Part shown: in pieces, positions 42,135-52,310 of the stretch
Layout: every line of letters begins with the position of its first letter
Position numbering within the stretch: the stretch's first letter is position 1
Assembly (NCBI RefSeq): GCF_905220415.1
Contig: NC_059563.1
Location: forward strand, 2,676,001 to 2,740,000
Direction of reading: 5' to 3'
Source: Colias croceus
Lineage: Eukaryota > Arthropoda > Insecta > Lepidoptera > Pieridae
Length of the DNA: 64,000 bases
The notes under the pieces: generated by a model
Database searches by the model: none
Told to the model about the DNA's origin: nothing
Seen by the model: the letters and a program-made list of their open reading frames with translations, nothing else
Translations under genes and position numbers: made by a program

Positions 42135-42905
42135 TACAGAAATTTCACATTTGATAATAATATCTCTGTTTTACTTTGTTGACTTACATTAACTATTTAT
42201 TATCTGTGAAGAATTCTAGTGTGTAATAACAGTTGTTGTGACTGGCCAGTTCGTAAAAACTTACGAGGTAAAAAATAATTGATATTCGCAATTCAAATTT
42301 CGAACTCATGCCAATTAGCGCTTAGCGCCTGCAATGTTTAGAAAGTTTTTTTTTCTTTTAAATAATGAGTGAAGACTCTTTGTTAGTGTCAAGTTTATGT
42401 AATTAAATTGACATTTTAACTTTTTAATTTTTAAGACGATTGTTATTTTTTTTTTGTTATTTCACTGATTGAAACATTGTTATTTAAACTTTCGACATTT
42501 TTAGTATAATATTGCAATCATAGATTACTTTTAATGTAGTTTTCGACTATGTAATATTATGTACAAATTTCACACTAATTTATTATCTTTGGAAAATTCT
42601 ATTATCTAATGACATTTTTTGTGACTGTCCAGTTCGAAAAAAAAAACTAACGATAAGTAATTCGAATTTCGAACTCATGCCAATTAGCGCCAATGTTTAG
42701 AAACTTTTTTTACTTCGATAAAATAATGAGCTGACTCTTTGTTAGTGGTGTTAAATTTATGTAATTTTTAAACACGATTGTTTGACGGATTGATTTTTTT
42801 TAAATTTCACTGTTATATTATACTTTCGATAATATGTTTTAGGTATAATGTTGGCATCATAAATTATTTTATTTTATTTAATTTTTGACCATGTGATTTT
42901 ACGTG
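42135..42905 (+). repeat. Diverged tandem duplication, two units of about 425 and 345 bp
   Basis: Units start with AGAAATTTCACATTTGATAA (about 42138) and ACAAATTTCACACTAATTTA (about 42561). Both carry in order TTATTATCT, GTGACTG.CCAGTTCG, ATTTCGAACTCATGCCAATT, CAATGTTTAGAAA, GACTCTTTGTTAGTG, ACGATTGTT and a TTTTTGACCATGTGAT-like end. The second unit has several deletions. Confidence 0.75.
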
Positions 42906-43879
42906 TTTTTTACAAGCTCATTGACAGCTACACCGTGAAGTGATAAATATAATAAAGAAGCCTGTGTTTCGCTGAAAACTCGATTACCTACTTTGGACGT
43001 CGTGAGGGGAACGCGATATGTGAATAGGCTTAGGAAATATGATTTTCCAATCCCATTTGAGGTAAGGCATTTGTTACTGATGATAAATGGATCTATGGTG
43101 TGCGTTTGATATACGCACATGTATACGTAGATAATATATTATGTTTCAGCATATTATTATACACATAGTATTGTAGTATGGCTTATGAGTTTGTGGTTAG
43201 AATATACCTTACTTATGAAATAATCGTGAATATAATATGACTGTGTCGAAATTACATAAAATCTAAACTAAATAAATCAGATCACACGTTTAGAGTGAAA
43301 GAATAACAAACAATAAAACAATATACCTTAGGAAAATTTGCTATAATACTAATATAACTGAATTTCAGTAATATACGGAGACTGACAAACTGATAATATA
43401 ATATTATATTCACGTTTGATATTAAAGCAGAGAACTTTCTAGATTCAATAACTCTACGCCAATAATATTTGAAATTAAAAAACTTTCACGAAAAACAATA
43501 ACGCAAATTCTCAAACTATCAATTGCCACCCCTATTCGATATTCAAATTGTCAAAATGAGATATGCCCAATCTATTTGAGTAGACGTTAAAACAAAAAGT
43601 AGGCCGGCCGTAACTGCTATCTGATATTTAGATACGGGTACTGTAGGGCTGTCACAAGAGAGTTATAAAGTAATATATTTCTATATTTTCGAAATTTAAA
43701 AGACGACTGATTTTAAATTAAAACTCTTCAATTTTCAATCGGAATTTTTCTGCAGGACGTCGCTTCTGATGTACCTAATAATATACGCGGAAACTAATTT
43801 TCATTCAGTATTCCAATACAGTGAATAATATGCAATAGACACCTTTTTATAATAACAACATACCTATACATTTCATTAA
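42906..43879. other. Non-coding DNA
   Basis: No gene is supported. A 73-codon minus-strand frame at 42899-43120 matches no family I know. The rest is AT-rich and unrecognised. Confidence 0.35.
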
Positions 43880-44053
43880 GGGCCGATTTTTCAATCCCTG
43901 GTTAAAACTTACCCGTCCAATAAAGTATTACACGATAATATTAAAATGTCACCTGTAAACTGTCAATTGCGGGCAATAAGAATACATTTTGAAATGGTAG
44001 TTTCATACGTTATTCGACGAATAAGCTTTACCCAAGAATTGAAAAATTAGCCC
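43880..44053. mobile_element. TAA-flanked MITE, copy 2
   Basis: GGGCCGATTTTTCAATCCCT at the left and the inverse of CAAGAATTGAAAAATTAGCC at the right are long imperfect inverted ends. TAA flanks both sides (43877-43879 and 44054-44056). It is 174 bp, against 176 bp for the copy at 19858, and in the opposite orientation by its interior. Confidence 0.75.
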
Positions 44054-44056
44054 TAA

Positions 44057-45019
44057 GTAGATATATTATACTTTGATCTAAAAGTTTGAGACACTATGAC
44101 CACTGGGCTACCACATCTCATAAATATACCAAAATATAATAAAAGCCTAGCAAGACTTGAGGATAAATATATTCCAAGTATTTTTGCCTCCATTCAAAGG
44201 ATATAGAGCGGAAATCAAGATATTTCTAGATAGTATGTGAGGCAGTTTTCTAAAGAAATTTCAAAGACTAGAAGTGCGTTTGTTGACACGTTTTTAATAT
44301 TATTTGCTGACAAACAGTTATACGAATTGCTTGTACCAGCCTTTTGAGACAAAATTATATACCTGTCTATACAATTGGTATTATGTACCAGTTATGGTTA
44401 GATTAATGTTGATGTAAAGATTTTGGTTGTAAGTTCGTTAGATAATGTTTATGAGAAATATATTCCTTAAATAAATAAATATCGTTTTCTCAAAACACCA
44501 ATGTTTACCCACTTTTCTTACGAATAAATTCATTTAATTTCAGTCTATACCGAAAAAGTACGGGAAGTTAGGTCAAGTAATTAAAAAAAAAAAACACATC
44601 AAAGATTAAAATTAGAAAAGTTCTCAACCATTTCTTCTGGTTTCCATAACACAAAGCTTAGTTGGGATAGATCGTGCCGTGTGTGAAAATTGTCCTGAAA
44701 TATTTATTTATTTATTAATAATGTATTTTCTTTGTTTGAAATATAATATATGAATAAGAGATTTATATTTAAACGTACAATAATAATAAGCATATTAATA
44801 TAATGAGCTTCGACCAAAATCTTTTTTCCTCCTAACGAATATTTTCCCATAGATACACAATATCTTCAGAAGATAATACCACTTCACGTGAATATCCTCT
44901 CTTATATTTTCCTCTTATAATATTGTAATAAGAACAATCATAATAGTAACATTATAATATTCAAAGAAATAGTGATAAAAATAAAGATTTATATACTATT
45001 GATGTATAATTATATTTAA
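44057..45019. other. AT-rich non-coding DNA
   Basis: No gene was recognised. AACACAAAGCTTAGTTGGGA and GATCGTGCCGTGTG near 44650-44680 resemble, inverted, the stretch near 30207-30240. That may be another small repeat. Confidence 0.35.
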
Positions 45020-45190
45020 CTAGCGGTCCGCCCCGGCTTCGCCCGTGGTACATGTTTACGTTTTCTCTACATAAGATCCATCCTCGTACTTCAAGAAATA
45101 TAATAAAAAAAGAATTATCGAAATCGGTTCAGCCGTTCTCGAGTTATGCGCTTACCAACACATTTTGCGATTCATTTTATAAAGATTAGA
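45020..45190 (-). mobile_element. Heli-E element, variant 5' end, minus strand
   Basis: CTAGCGGTCCGCCCCGGCTT to CATTTTATAAAGATTAGA (45190). It has GTTATGCGCTTACCAACACA where the 41067 copy has GGAATTACAACGAAAAGT. Confidence 0.75.
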
Positions 45191-45278
45191 CTGCTTCTAA
45201 AAGTAATGTTCGTCATATTATAGTTTTACCATTTACCACCGCCGACCAACCAGTTTCTACAGAGACATTTTCTGGTCA

Positions 45279-45420
45279 AACTAAAACTCAACTCAAACTC
45301 AAACATTCATTTATTCAATTAGACTACTACCTATTTAGTAGCACTTTCGAATCGTCATTACATAAGTATTTTTAACATTTACCACCAATCAATGTCAATC
45401 ATCAGGTCAATCCCTAATTC
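45279..45420 (-). mobile_element. Inverted LINE tail with TTGAGT repeats
   Basis: ACTCAACTCAAACTCAAACA, ATTCAATTAGACTACTACC and TAGCACTTTCGAATCGTCAT. A second copy lies at 56996-57070. Read on the minus strand it ends in TTGAGT repeats, as some lepidopteran LINEs do. Confidence 0.55.
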
Positions 45421-46129
45421 GATTTATATCCAACTATGACTTTACAATACATATAAAATATGTTAAAAATAAAATGAATTTCTCCCGTACTCATGAATAA
45501 ATCAATAATCCACAGATTTTCTACTGATTGTGAGCAATGGTGCATTTATCGTTTGAACAGTTGACCTATTTCATACGAATGGAATACGCTAGGTTTCTAT
45601 GTAAAATCCTGCATAGTTTTTAAATAACGGTAAGCCGGTTTATTTTTTGATTGGAAATATTTAAGTTTTATAGGTTTTATTTTTAGTTATTTTTTTTAGG
45701 AAATCGAATTTTAAATCGTTTTATTATTATAGAATAATACGAATCTGAAAAATGCAACTGATTTTAATGTAATTGTAATTGAAATAAAGAAAGTAGTCAA
45801 TTAATGCAGAAAATTATTCAAAATTTGTATGAATTATTTAAATAAAAAAACTTATTATTTCTAAACCCAAATAATACTAATACTTTTACATAAATGAAAC
45901 GTGTTGATTTATTACAGATAAAACCTTTGTACGCCTCGAGCGATCACTAGGAAACAGCATTCCACTTAGAGCTCTCGAGATTTGTAATAGGTATCAAGTT
46001 ACTTTTGTAAACACGATTAATGTTATCAATTGTATGAGATTTACGTCTATATACAGAGAAGTCCTTCTATATACATTATACACGTTAATTTTATTGCATT
46101 AAATATCAATTTACACTTCTGTCTGTATT

Positions 46130-46205
46130 CGTCTTGTTCGTGGTATATATTTTCGTTTTCTCTTCATAAGAACCATCCTCGTACTTCAAGGAACATAATA
46201 AAAAA
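46130..46205 (-). mobile_element. Heli-E fragment, minus strand
   Basis: TTCGTGGTATATATTTTCG, TTCTCTTCATAAGAACCATC and CTCGTACTTCAAGGAACATA. It is cut by the repeat that follows. Confidence 0.6.
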
Positions 46206-46207
46206 AT

Positions 46208-46335
46208 ATGTGTGGCACTCGAGGACTGCCGCGGTAAAGTTATTGCATGATAAATAAATATATTGTTTTTTCGTTACGGAATTTATACATTCGGTCACAC
46301 TCAAGGCCCGCGATAGAAGCTATGGAATTATAGCT
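46208..46335 (+). mobile_element. TGTGGCACTCGG repeat, copy 3, internally deleted
   Basis: TGTGGCACTCGAGGACTGCC, TTTTTTCGTTACGGAATTTA and AAGGCCCGCGATAGAAGCTA. The CTTCAAGCCACA and GGAGTGGGGAGCG parts of the other copies are missing. It interrupts Helitron-like sequence on both sides. Confidence 0.65.
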
Positions 46336-46392
46336 CGGTCTAGCCGCTCACGCGTGATGCCGTGACCAAGGAAAACGGGTTTAATTTTTATA

Positions 46393-46614
46393 TCTACACT
46401 AATATTATAAAGAGGAAAACTTTGTTTGTTTGTTTGATTGATTGTAATGAATAGGCTCAAACTACTGAGCCGATTTTAAATATTCTTTCACCATTCGAAA
46501 GCTACATTATCCACGAGTAATATAGGATAGTTTTTATCCCGGAAATTCCACGGGAACGGGAACTATGCGAGTTTTTCTTTGAAACCGCGGGCGGAGCCGC
46601 CGGCGCAAAGCTAG
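46393..46614 (+). mobile_element. Heli-C-related element with a distinct 5' module
   Basis: TCTACACTAATATTATAAAG, then GAGGAAAACTTTGTTTG and CATTCGAAAGCTACATTATC, ending GCGGAGCCGCCGGCGCAAAG and CTAG (46614). The 3' half is Heli-C-like (GGGAACGGGAACTATGCG) while the 5' end combines Heli-B and new sequence. Confidence 0.75.
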
Positions 46615-46676
46615 TACATAATATATAGATATCTAATTATTATTCTTGAACTAATTCTCATACTTGTCATTCGTTT

Positions 46677-46740
46677 GTAAGGCGAATCCACACAGATCGA
46701 GCAGCCTCGCGAAGCAATTGCTGCTAGGCCGTGAAAAAAC
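46677..46740 (-). repeat. GCTTCGCGAGGCTGCTC repeat, copy 1
   Basis: AAGGCGAATCCACACAGATC and GAGCAGCCTCGCGAAGCAAT are the inverse of TGCTTCGCGAGTCTGCTCAC and CTGTATGAACCCGCCTTA at 48608-48652. It is an unclassified GC-rich short repeat. Confidence 0.5.
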
Positions 46741-48262
46741 ATAAATGCCCTAAAACTGCTATTATAGTTTCGATAATCGTTTCTCCTTTATTCGGGTAAA
46801 AAATTGCGAAGAATACTTATTATTATAGATACACATCCAACGGTGAACTAAATCTAATTCATAATTATTTATTTTTAGTTTAAAACCTGCATGATTTACT
46901 GTCTATTTTTGGCCGCTACGACCAGGGTAGAACTGGGATTGTCTATGAATATTTAAAATAATATCTTCGGGTTACTCATTATGCACACAGGCGTTTCGCT
47001 AAGACAAGGGACACAACTATATTCACTTTTAATCACTCGATTATTCTCAAGTACAATATTAAATAATTCACTGAATAATATTATCTACTATCTATTAGTT
47101 ATTATATTTTTAGTAATAATTTTGTAATATTTCCATGTATCCCATGACCACGACCAGTATAAGTACCATGACCATAATATTATAGTGAGTTTAACAAATG
47201 AATAGAATATCTTTTTAAAAATCTAAACGTAACTAATTGTAAATTTTAATAAATAATGTATTTCGCATACACCTAATTTGACTATATCCTTAATCTTACA
47301 TTGAAATTACTATGTTTGTACCTAATAAAATCAAGGTGAAGGCAAAAGATAATTTTTTTTTCACATTCTACAAACACGTGAAACACAAAATAGGTGTAAA
47401 TAATACTTTACAGCAATCAATCAACGTATAGAATACGCAAGTCACCCGTCTTTGTTACTAAATTGTCTGTATTCAAAATGGCGCCTAATGGAGGCATGGT
47501 TTGGCGCGAAAGATTAAAACTTTATTGACAACGATTAATTCGCAGAGCCGTTAATGAATGAAGATAATAAATTATATTGTGTTTCGAAATATTTAAAATG
47601 TTTTTATGTAAGTATGTAAAATGTCCTGCTTGAGATATATTAAAATTTACAGTAAGTAGTTGTTCTTTATCCAAGTTGAAACATTATCCAGATTTAATTG
47701 CAAGATGCTAATTTTATTTATGTATGCAAATTAATTACTTCATAAAATTACTTTCATTATAATAATAATATATTAAATGTCCCACTCAAAGTAATGCAAT
47801 CCCTAAGAAAATTAATTTGCCCATATAAAAAATATTCTCAAATCGTATAAACTCCCTAATTCGAAAAGCCTAACAAAATAACTCATGACCCTTCTAAATT
47901 CGACCTACTTTTCATCAATTGTGTTGCAAACTCAATTTTCATAAAACAACCCCTTTGTCCAGTGCCGTGACGTCACAAAAGCCATTCAACCCTTAACTCA
48001 ATTAGGGGTTCGTAGTAAATTTCTAAAAACGACCGATCGCTTCACACCACGTTCATATATTTTTATGGCATTCTGTTGTAGGAAAATAAATTATTATAAC
48101 TTCAACTCTTGGTTTTAACGTTTTGTTTTGAAAATCTTTTAACTTATTTACGAGATTTTTTTTAAAGATTAAACACATCGATCACGAGGCGCTTTTCGAA
48201 CGCGTCTTTCGCCTTGCCGGGGCGAATGTCTCTATTCATTAAAAAATCTCATTTATAAGCTA
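46741..48262. other. Non-coding DNA with a CRE palindrome
   Basis: TGACGTCA, the full cyclic-AMP response/ATF palindrome, lies at about 47969-47976 in a less AT-rich stretch. No gene is seen. Confidence 0.4.
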
Positions 48263-48499
48263 CTAGGTTTCCGCCCGCGGCTTCACCCGCGCAGTCAAAG
48301 AAAAACCCGCATAGTTCCCGTTCCCGTGGGATTTTCGGGATTGTGTCATTTTCCCGGGATAAAAAGTAGCCTATGTCCTTTTTCGGGTATCAAAATATCT
48401 CCATACAAAATTTCATGAAAATTGGATCAGTGGTTTAGGCGTGATTGAGTAACAGACAGACAGACAGAGTTACTTTCCCATTTATAATATTAGTATGGA
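48263..48499 (-). mobile_element. Heli-D element, full length, minus strand
   Basis: CTAGGTTTCCGCCCGCGGCT to TATAATATTAGTATGGA (48499). It closely resembles 35653-35889. Confidence 0.8.
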
Positions 48500-48544
48500 T
48501 TAGAATGTGTAATCAAGTAACTCAAAACTACCATCTACACTTAT

Positions 48545-48655
48545 TATTTTGACAATTGGAAATTGTGGTACACGCGCTTTCCTCGGCTGAACAAATTGCC
48601 TCGCGTAGAAAATGCTTCGCGAGTCTGCTCACTCTGTATGAACCCGCCTTATGGC
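48545..48655 (+). repeat. GCTTCGCGAGGCTGCTC repeat, copy 2
   Basis: TTGCCTCGCGTAGAAAATGC and TTCGCGAGTCTGCTCACTCT. It also has ACACGCGCTTTCCTCGGCTG upstream, so this copy is longer than the one at 46677. Confidence 0.5.
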
Positions 48656-48830
48656 TTTTATATAACACATTTACAAAACCTGTAGCATTATTAATTAGTT
48701 TAATACAAACATAAAACAAGTGATCCATAAACAATGTTTATAATACCTAAAATGCAGTGCCAATCATGTGTGGTTTTGTCCCCATTAGCTGTCTATTTAA
48801 ATCCAACCCCTATACACCCTTAAGTTGATA

Positions 48831-49346
48831 CTAGACGATACTGTAGCATGACATGCGTAACGTACATGCATGCATAATCGTTTAGATCAATGATTGAAAT
48901 TAATGTTATGAAAAATCCGAGCTAGCAGCTGCTTGATAAATCTTTCTTCTATCCTGCAAGTTAGACTGTCATGCAGCATGATCAGTTGCTGTCCTGCAAA
49001 ATAAATTTATTACTTGATATTATAAAGATGAAGAGTTTGTTTGAATGCGCTAATCTCAGGAACTACTGGTCCGATTTGAAAATTCTTTCAGTGTTAGATA
49101 GCCTATTTATCGAGGAAGGTTATGGACTATATATCATCACGCTAAGACCAAAAGAGCGTAGCACTGCGGGTAAAACCGCGGGGCACAGCTAGTACTTAAT
49201 AAATTTGAATAATAAAAGCTCCGAACGTTTCATGCACAAAACACAAGTTGGACGCAAACTGTATAAAAATGCATGATGTGATATATTTTTAGAAGCTCAT
49301 GCATCATGACAATTCATGCGCATGTCATGCTTGCGTCACCGTCTAG
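48831..49346. mobile_element. MITE-like element with CTAGACG ends and CATGCATGAC-rich arms
   Basis: The left arm (CTAGACGATACTGTAGCATG, then ACATGCG) and the inverse of the right arm (CTAGACGGTGACGCAAGCAT, then GACATGCG) match with few mismatches over about 28 bp. Inside are many ATGCATG/CATGACA motifs. A Heli-B copy (49017-49192) is nested within it, so the original MITE was about 340 bp. The target duplication is unclear. Confidence 0.6.
49017..49192 (+). mobile_element. Heli-B element nested in a MITE
   Basis: GATATTATAAAGATGAAGAG to CCGCGGGGCACAGCTAG (49192), T following. Confidence 0.75.
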
Positions 49347-49394
49347 ATACTGCTTTAGAATGTCATACTACATAGTTAAGTGCAGAGCGAACAA

Positions 49395-49545
49395 GCCTGT
49401 ATATTTTTAGTGCAGTGATAGACAGCCGTGTCTAGTGGTGACAGCCTACTCGAGTATATTCAGTTGTTTTACTGCTGTATTATAAGCATACTGGTATTAT
49501 ATTATCTGTGGCAGTATCAAGTGTGTTTGCTTAAAAGGGGTAAGT
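49395..49545 (+). promoter_or_regulatory. Possible alternative promoter and first exon
   Basis: TATATTTTTAG (about 49400) is TATA-like. GTGCAGTGATAG and ATTCAGTTG contain insect Inr-like CAGT. AAAGGGGTAAGTTG near 49540 offers a good 5' splice site. There is no ATG-led frame of note. It would be an untranslated first exon on the plus strand. All signals are short and could be chance. Confidence 0.25.
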
Positions 49546-49790
49546 TGTGTGTTTGAAATTTATTTAAGGGCAGTTCGGTTATAAATTTTGGTAATTTGAT
49601 AAATTATTAAGAATGTGTGTCTCTTTAATACTTGTGATAGCGTTATTTACTTGTTATTCTCCCTTTATTTGACACAATTTTTAAAAAAATATTTTAATCA
49701 GCCGTTTTTCAATTGTCTTATTTGAAAAGTGCATACAGGTACTCTGCATTTTTTATCGCTTCGAATCATTTTTATTAATTACTAGCGGTC

Positions 49791-49887
49791 CGCCCCGGCT
49801 TCACCCGTAGCACATATTTCGCAAATAAAAGGTAGCCTATGTTCTTCCTCACGGTCTAAAGATTGTCTGTGCCAAATTTCATCAACC
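49791..49887 (-). mobile_element. Heli-D/E 3' part, minus strand
   Basis: CTAGCGGTCCGCCCCGGCTT, then AAAAGGTAGCCTATGTTC and TGTGCCAAATTTCATCAA. It stops where the next copy begins. Confidence 0.65.
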
Positions 49888-49894
49888 ACCACCA

Positions 49895-50125
49895 CCCGCG
49901 GCTTCGCCCGCGCAGTCAAAGAAAAACCCGCATAGTTCCCGTTCCCGTGGGATTTTCGGGATAAAACCTATCCTATGTCCCGGGGTAAAAAGTAGCCTTT
50001 GTCCTTTCTCGAGTATCAAAATATCTCTATACCAAATTTCATGCAAATTGGTTCTGTAGTTAAGGCGTGATTGAGTAACAGACAGACGGACAGAGTCACT
50101 TTCGCATTTATAATATTAGTATGGA
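49895..50125 (-). mobile_element. Heli-D element, minus strand, 3' CTAG missing
   Basis: ACCCGCGGCTTCGCCCGCGC to TATAATATTAGTATGGA (50125). Its 3' end abuts the previous truncated copy. Confidence 0.75.
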
Positions 50126-50743
50126 TTAGATGCATAATACAGTTATTGTATTTCAAATAATTATCCGACTAATCATCCAATTAATATATTCATGAAATTC
50201 ATACATTCAATCAAGTCTACTTATCGTGCATATTCCATAATGTGATTTCAGTATTGATAAATTGCATACCGTTCGTTTCAATATTACCAAAATAAATACC
50301 TAGTTATTATACCGTAATCTATAGTACATAGTGATATTTACATACACATAGGTAAATAACATTAAATAAATTCTTTATTTGCATTTTAACATGATAAATT
50401 ATATACATTATAAATAAAATAACGCAACCGCCAATTTAGTACACTACTTGTCTATAATGAAATAGATCAATGTAATACTTACAAATCGTTCCTGCTAAAA
50501 TTCCAACATTAGTAATTTAATATTCTCCAACAATACCCAATACCTATTATACGTATCTAAAATTATATTCTATTATATTGTTATTTCTTATTGCTTGCTT
50601 ATTCATTTCATAATTAACACATACTAAACTACCCATAAACTTGACCAAAAATATTATCTCCTATATATATTATATAACTTATTCATTATATATTTATTGA
50701 ATATATTATGTACTTATTATTATTTATCTAATTGCATACTCCT
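50126..50743. other. AT-rich non-coding DNA
   Basis: No gene or named repeat was recognised. Confidence 0.4.
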
Positions 50744-51045
50744 TCTATCTTAGAGGCGCAAACTAGCCATGTGGGTATCTGGCAGAATTACCAGCGTTGT
50801 GGAGTTTTCCTCTGCAACATTTATGCCTAGCCAGGGCCTTTTTGTAGCTACAATGCAATTTTGATATGTCTGATGTAATTTCGATTGTTATCATGTTATT
50901 TTATTTTTGTAATTTTGTAATCTTTTTATTTATTTTTGTATTTTTTTTTAATGGTGTCTTGAATGTATAAGCATATCATTGTGTTGTTTGGCTCAATAAA
51001 TCTTTTTGTATTGTATTATTGTATTGTATTGTAATAATAGTATGT
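50744..51045 (+). mobile_element. LINE 3' UTR with TATTGTATTG tail
   Basis: AGCGTTGTGGAGTTTTCCTC, TGCAACATTTATGCCTAGCC and TTGTTTGGCTCAATAAATC, then TTGTATTGTATTATTGTATT repeats. I recognise this as a lepidopteran LINE 3' end. No coding part remains. Confidence 0.65.
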
Positions 51046-52148
51046 AATGTATGAAGCATGTCCATAAAAAACTATACATAAAGGTATTAACAGACTAATC
51101 AAATATAGCGTAAACGCTTCGCTTCGCTTCGCATTCGCACAAGCGTTAATCCTACAAACATCACGACCAAGACCAAATACGGATTGAAAGAAGTTAAAGC
51201 TTCAAAGAATGAAGTATAAGCCCTCCAAATTTGTAATTTAATACAAGTTTAGGAAAGTGGGTCAGATCGATAGAACCTACTTTAATATGTAATCCGTAAA
51301 TCAATACTTGCAAGTCACGCTCATACTTTTAATAAGGTTGTATGACATGTTATTTATAAGACAGGTGAGGTAAAATCTTTTTGTGTTATACCTAAATGAA
51401 ATTATTATTAGGTGACATTTTATAACATTTTCATTTTATAGTGTTGTTTAACTAAAATTTATTTTTACTGGGGACCGATATGATGTAGGTACCTAGGTAT
51501 ACATACATAGGTACCTAAATCACTTTTATTTCGTTATGGACATATAGGATCTATCTAATCTTAATAATATATTCTTGTTATAAAAAGGCTACGTTCGATT
51601 TAAATCATATATTTTGTTGTAAAATCTTAACAAGTTACCACAGAGAAGTAAAACACATTTCACACTGAAAAATATCCTTACAAAAGAATTTTCAGTGAAT
51701 TAAACACAAATTTTCTACACGTGCTGTTTATCTGACATTTAAAATATGGCTGCGACATTTATAATTCTAGGAGACAAAGTGGGGGAAAGGTTAATAAATT
51801 GTATGAAGCATGTGTTTTTCCTTTTGGTGTTTTATTACAATTATTTATGTATAGATTTGATGGCAGCGTTAATGATTGATTTTAATAGTTAAAGGTTGAT
51901 ATTCTATGATTAATTTAAAAGTTTTTCCATGTATTTAGATTCAAACATAAATTCAAAATATGGTCAAAGGCCTAATTATGTTCATAGTTTCGTTTGTCAA
52001 AGTATCAACATAGAGGCGTTATTTTTTCGAATATTAGATTTGAATTTGATTCAGTTTCTTGAACAATTTTAACGTTCTTTCAATTTTCATTATAAAATGA
52101 AGTAAGGGAACTCATGACATGTTATTACTAGAAAAATATATAATTAGA
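51046..52148. other. AT-rich non-coding DNA
   Basis: GTAGGTACCTAGGTATACAT and CATAGGTACCTAA (51486-51518) form a short inverted repeat. No gene is seen. Confidence 0.4.
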
Positions 52149-52310
52149 CTAGCGGTCCGCCCCGTCTTCGCCCGTGGTACATATGAAAAATAGATGTTGG
52201 CCGATTCTCAGACTTACCCGATATGCACAGGAAATTTCATGAGAATCGGTACAGCCGTTTCGGAGGAGTATGCAGACTAACATTGTGACACGAGAATTTT
52301 ATATATAAGA
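52149..52310 (-). mobile_element. Heli-E2 element, full length, minus strand
   Basis: CTAGCGGTCCGCCCCGTCTT to ATTTTATATATAAGA (52310), with GTGACACGAG near the 5' end. Its 3' module is Heli-E type, whereas the E2 copy at 22201 has a Heli-A hairpin. Confidence 0.75.
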
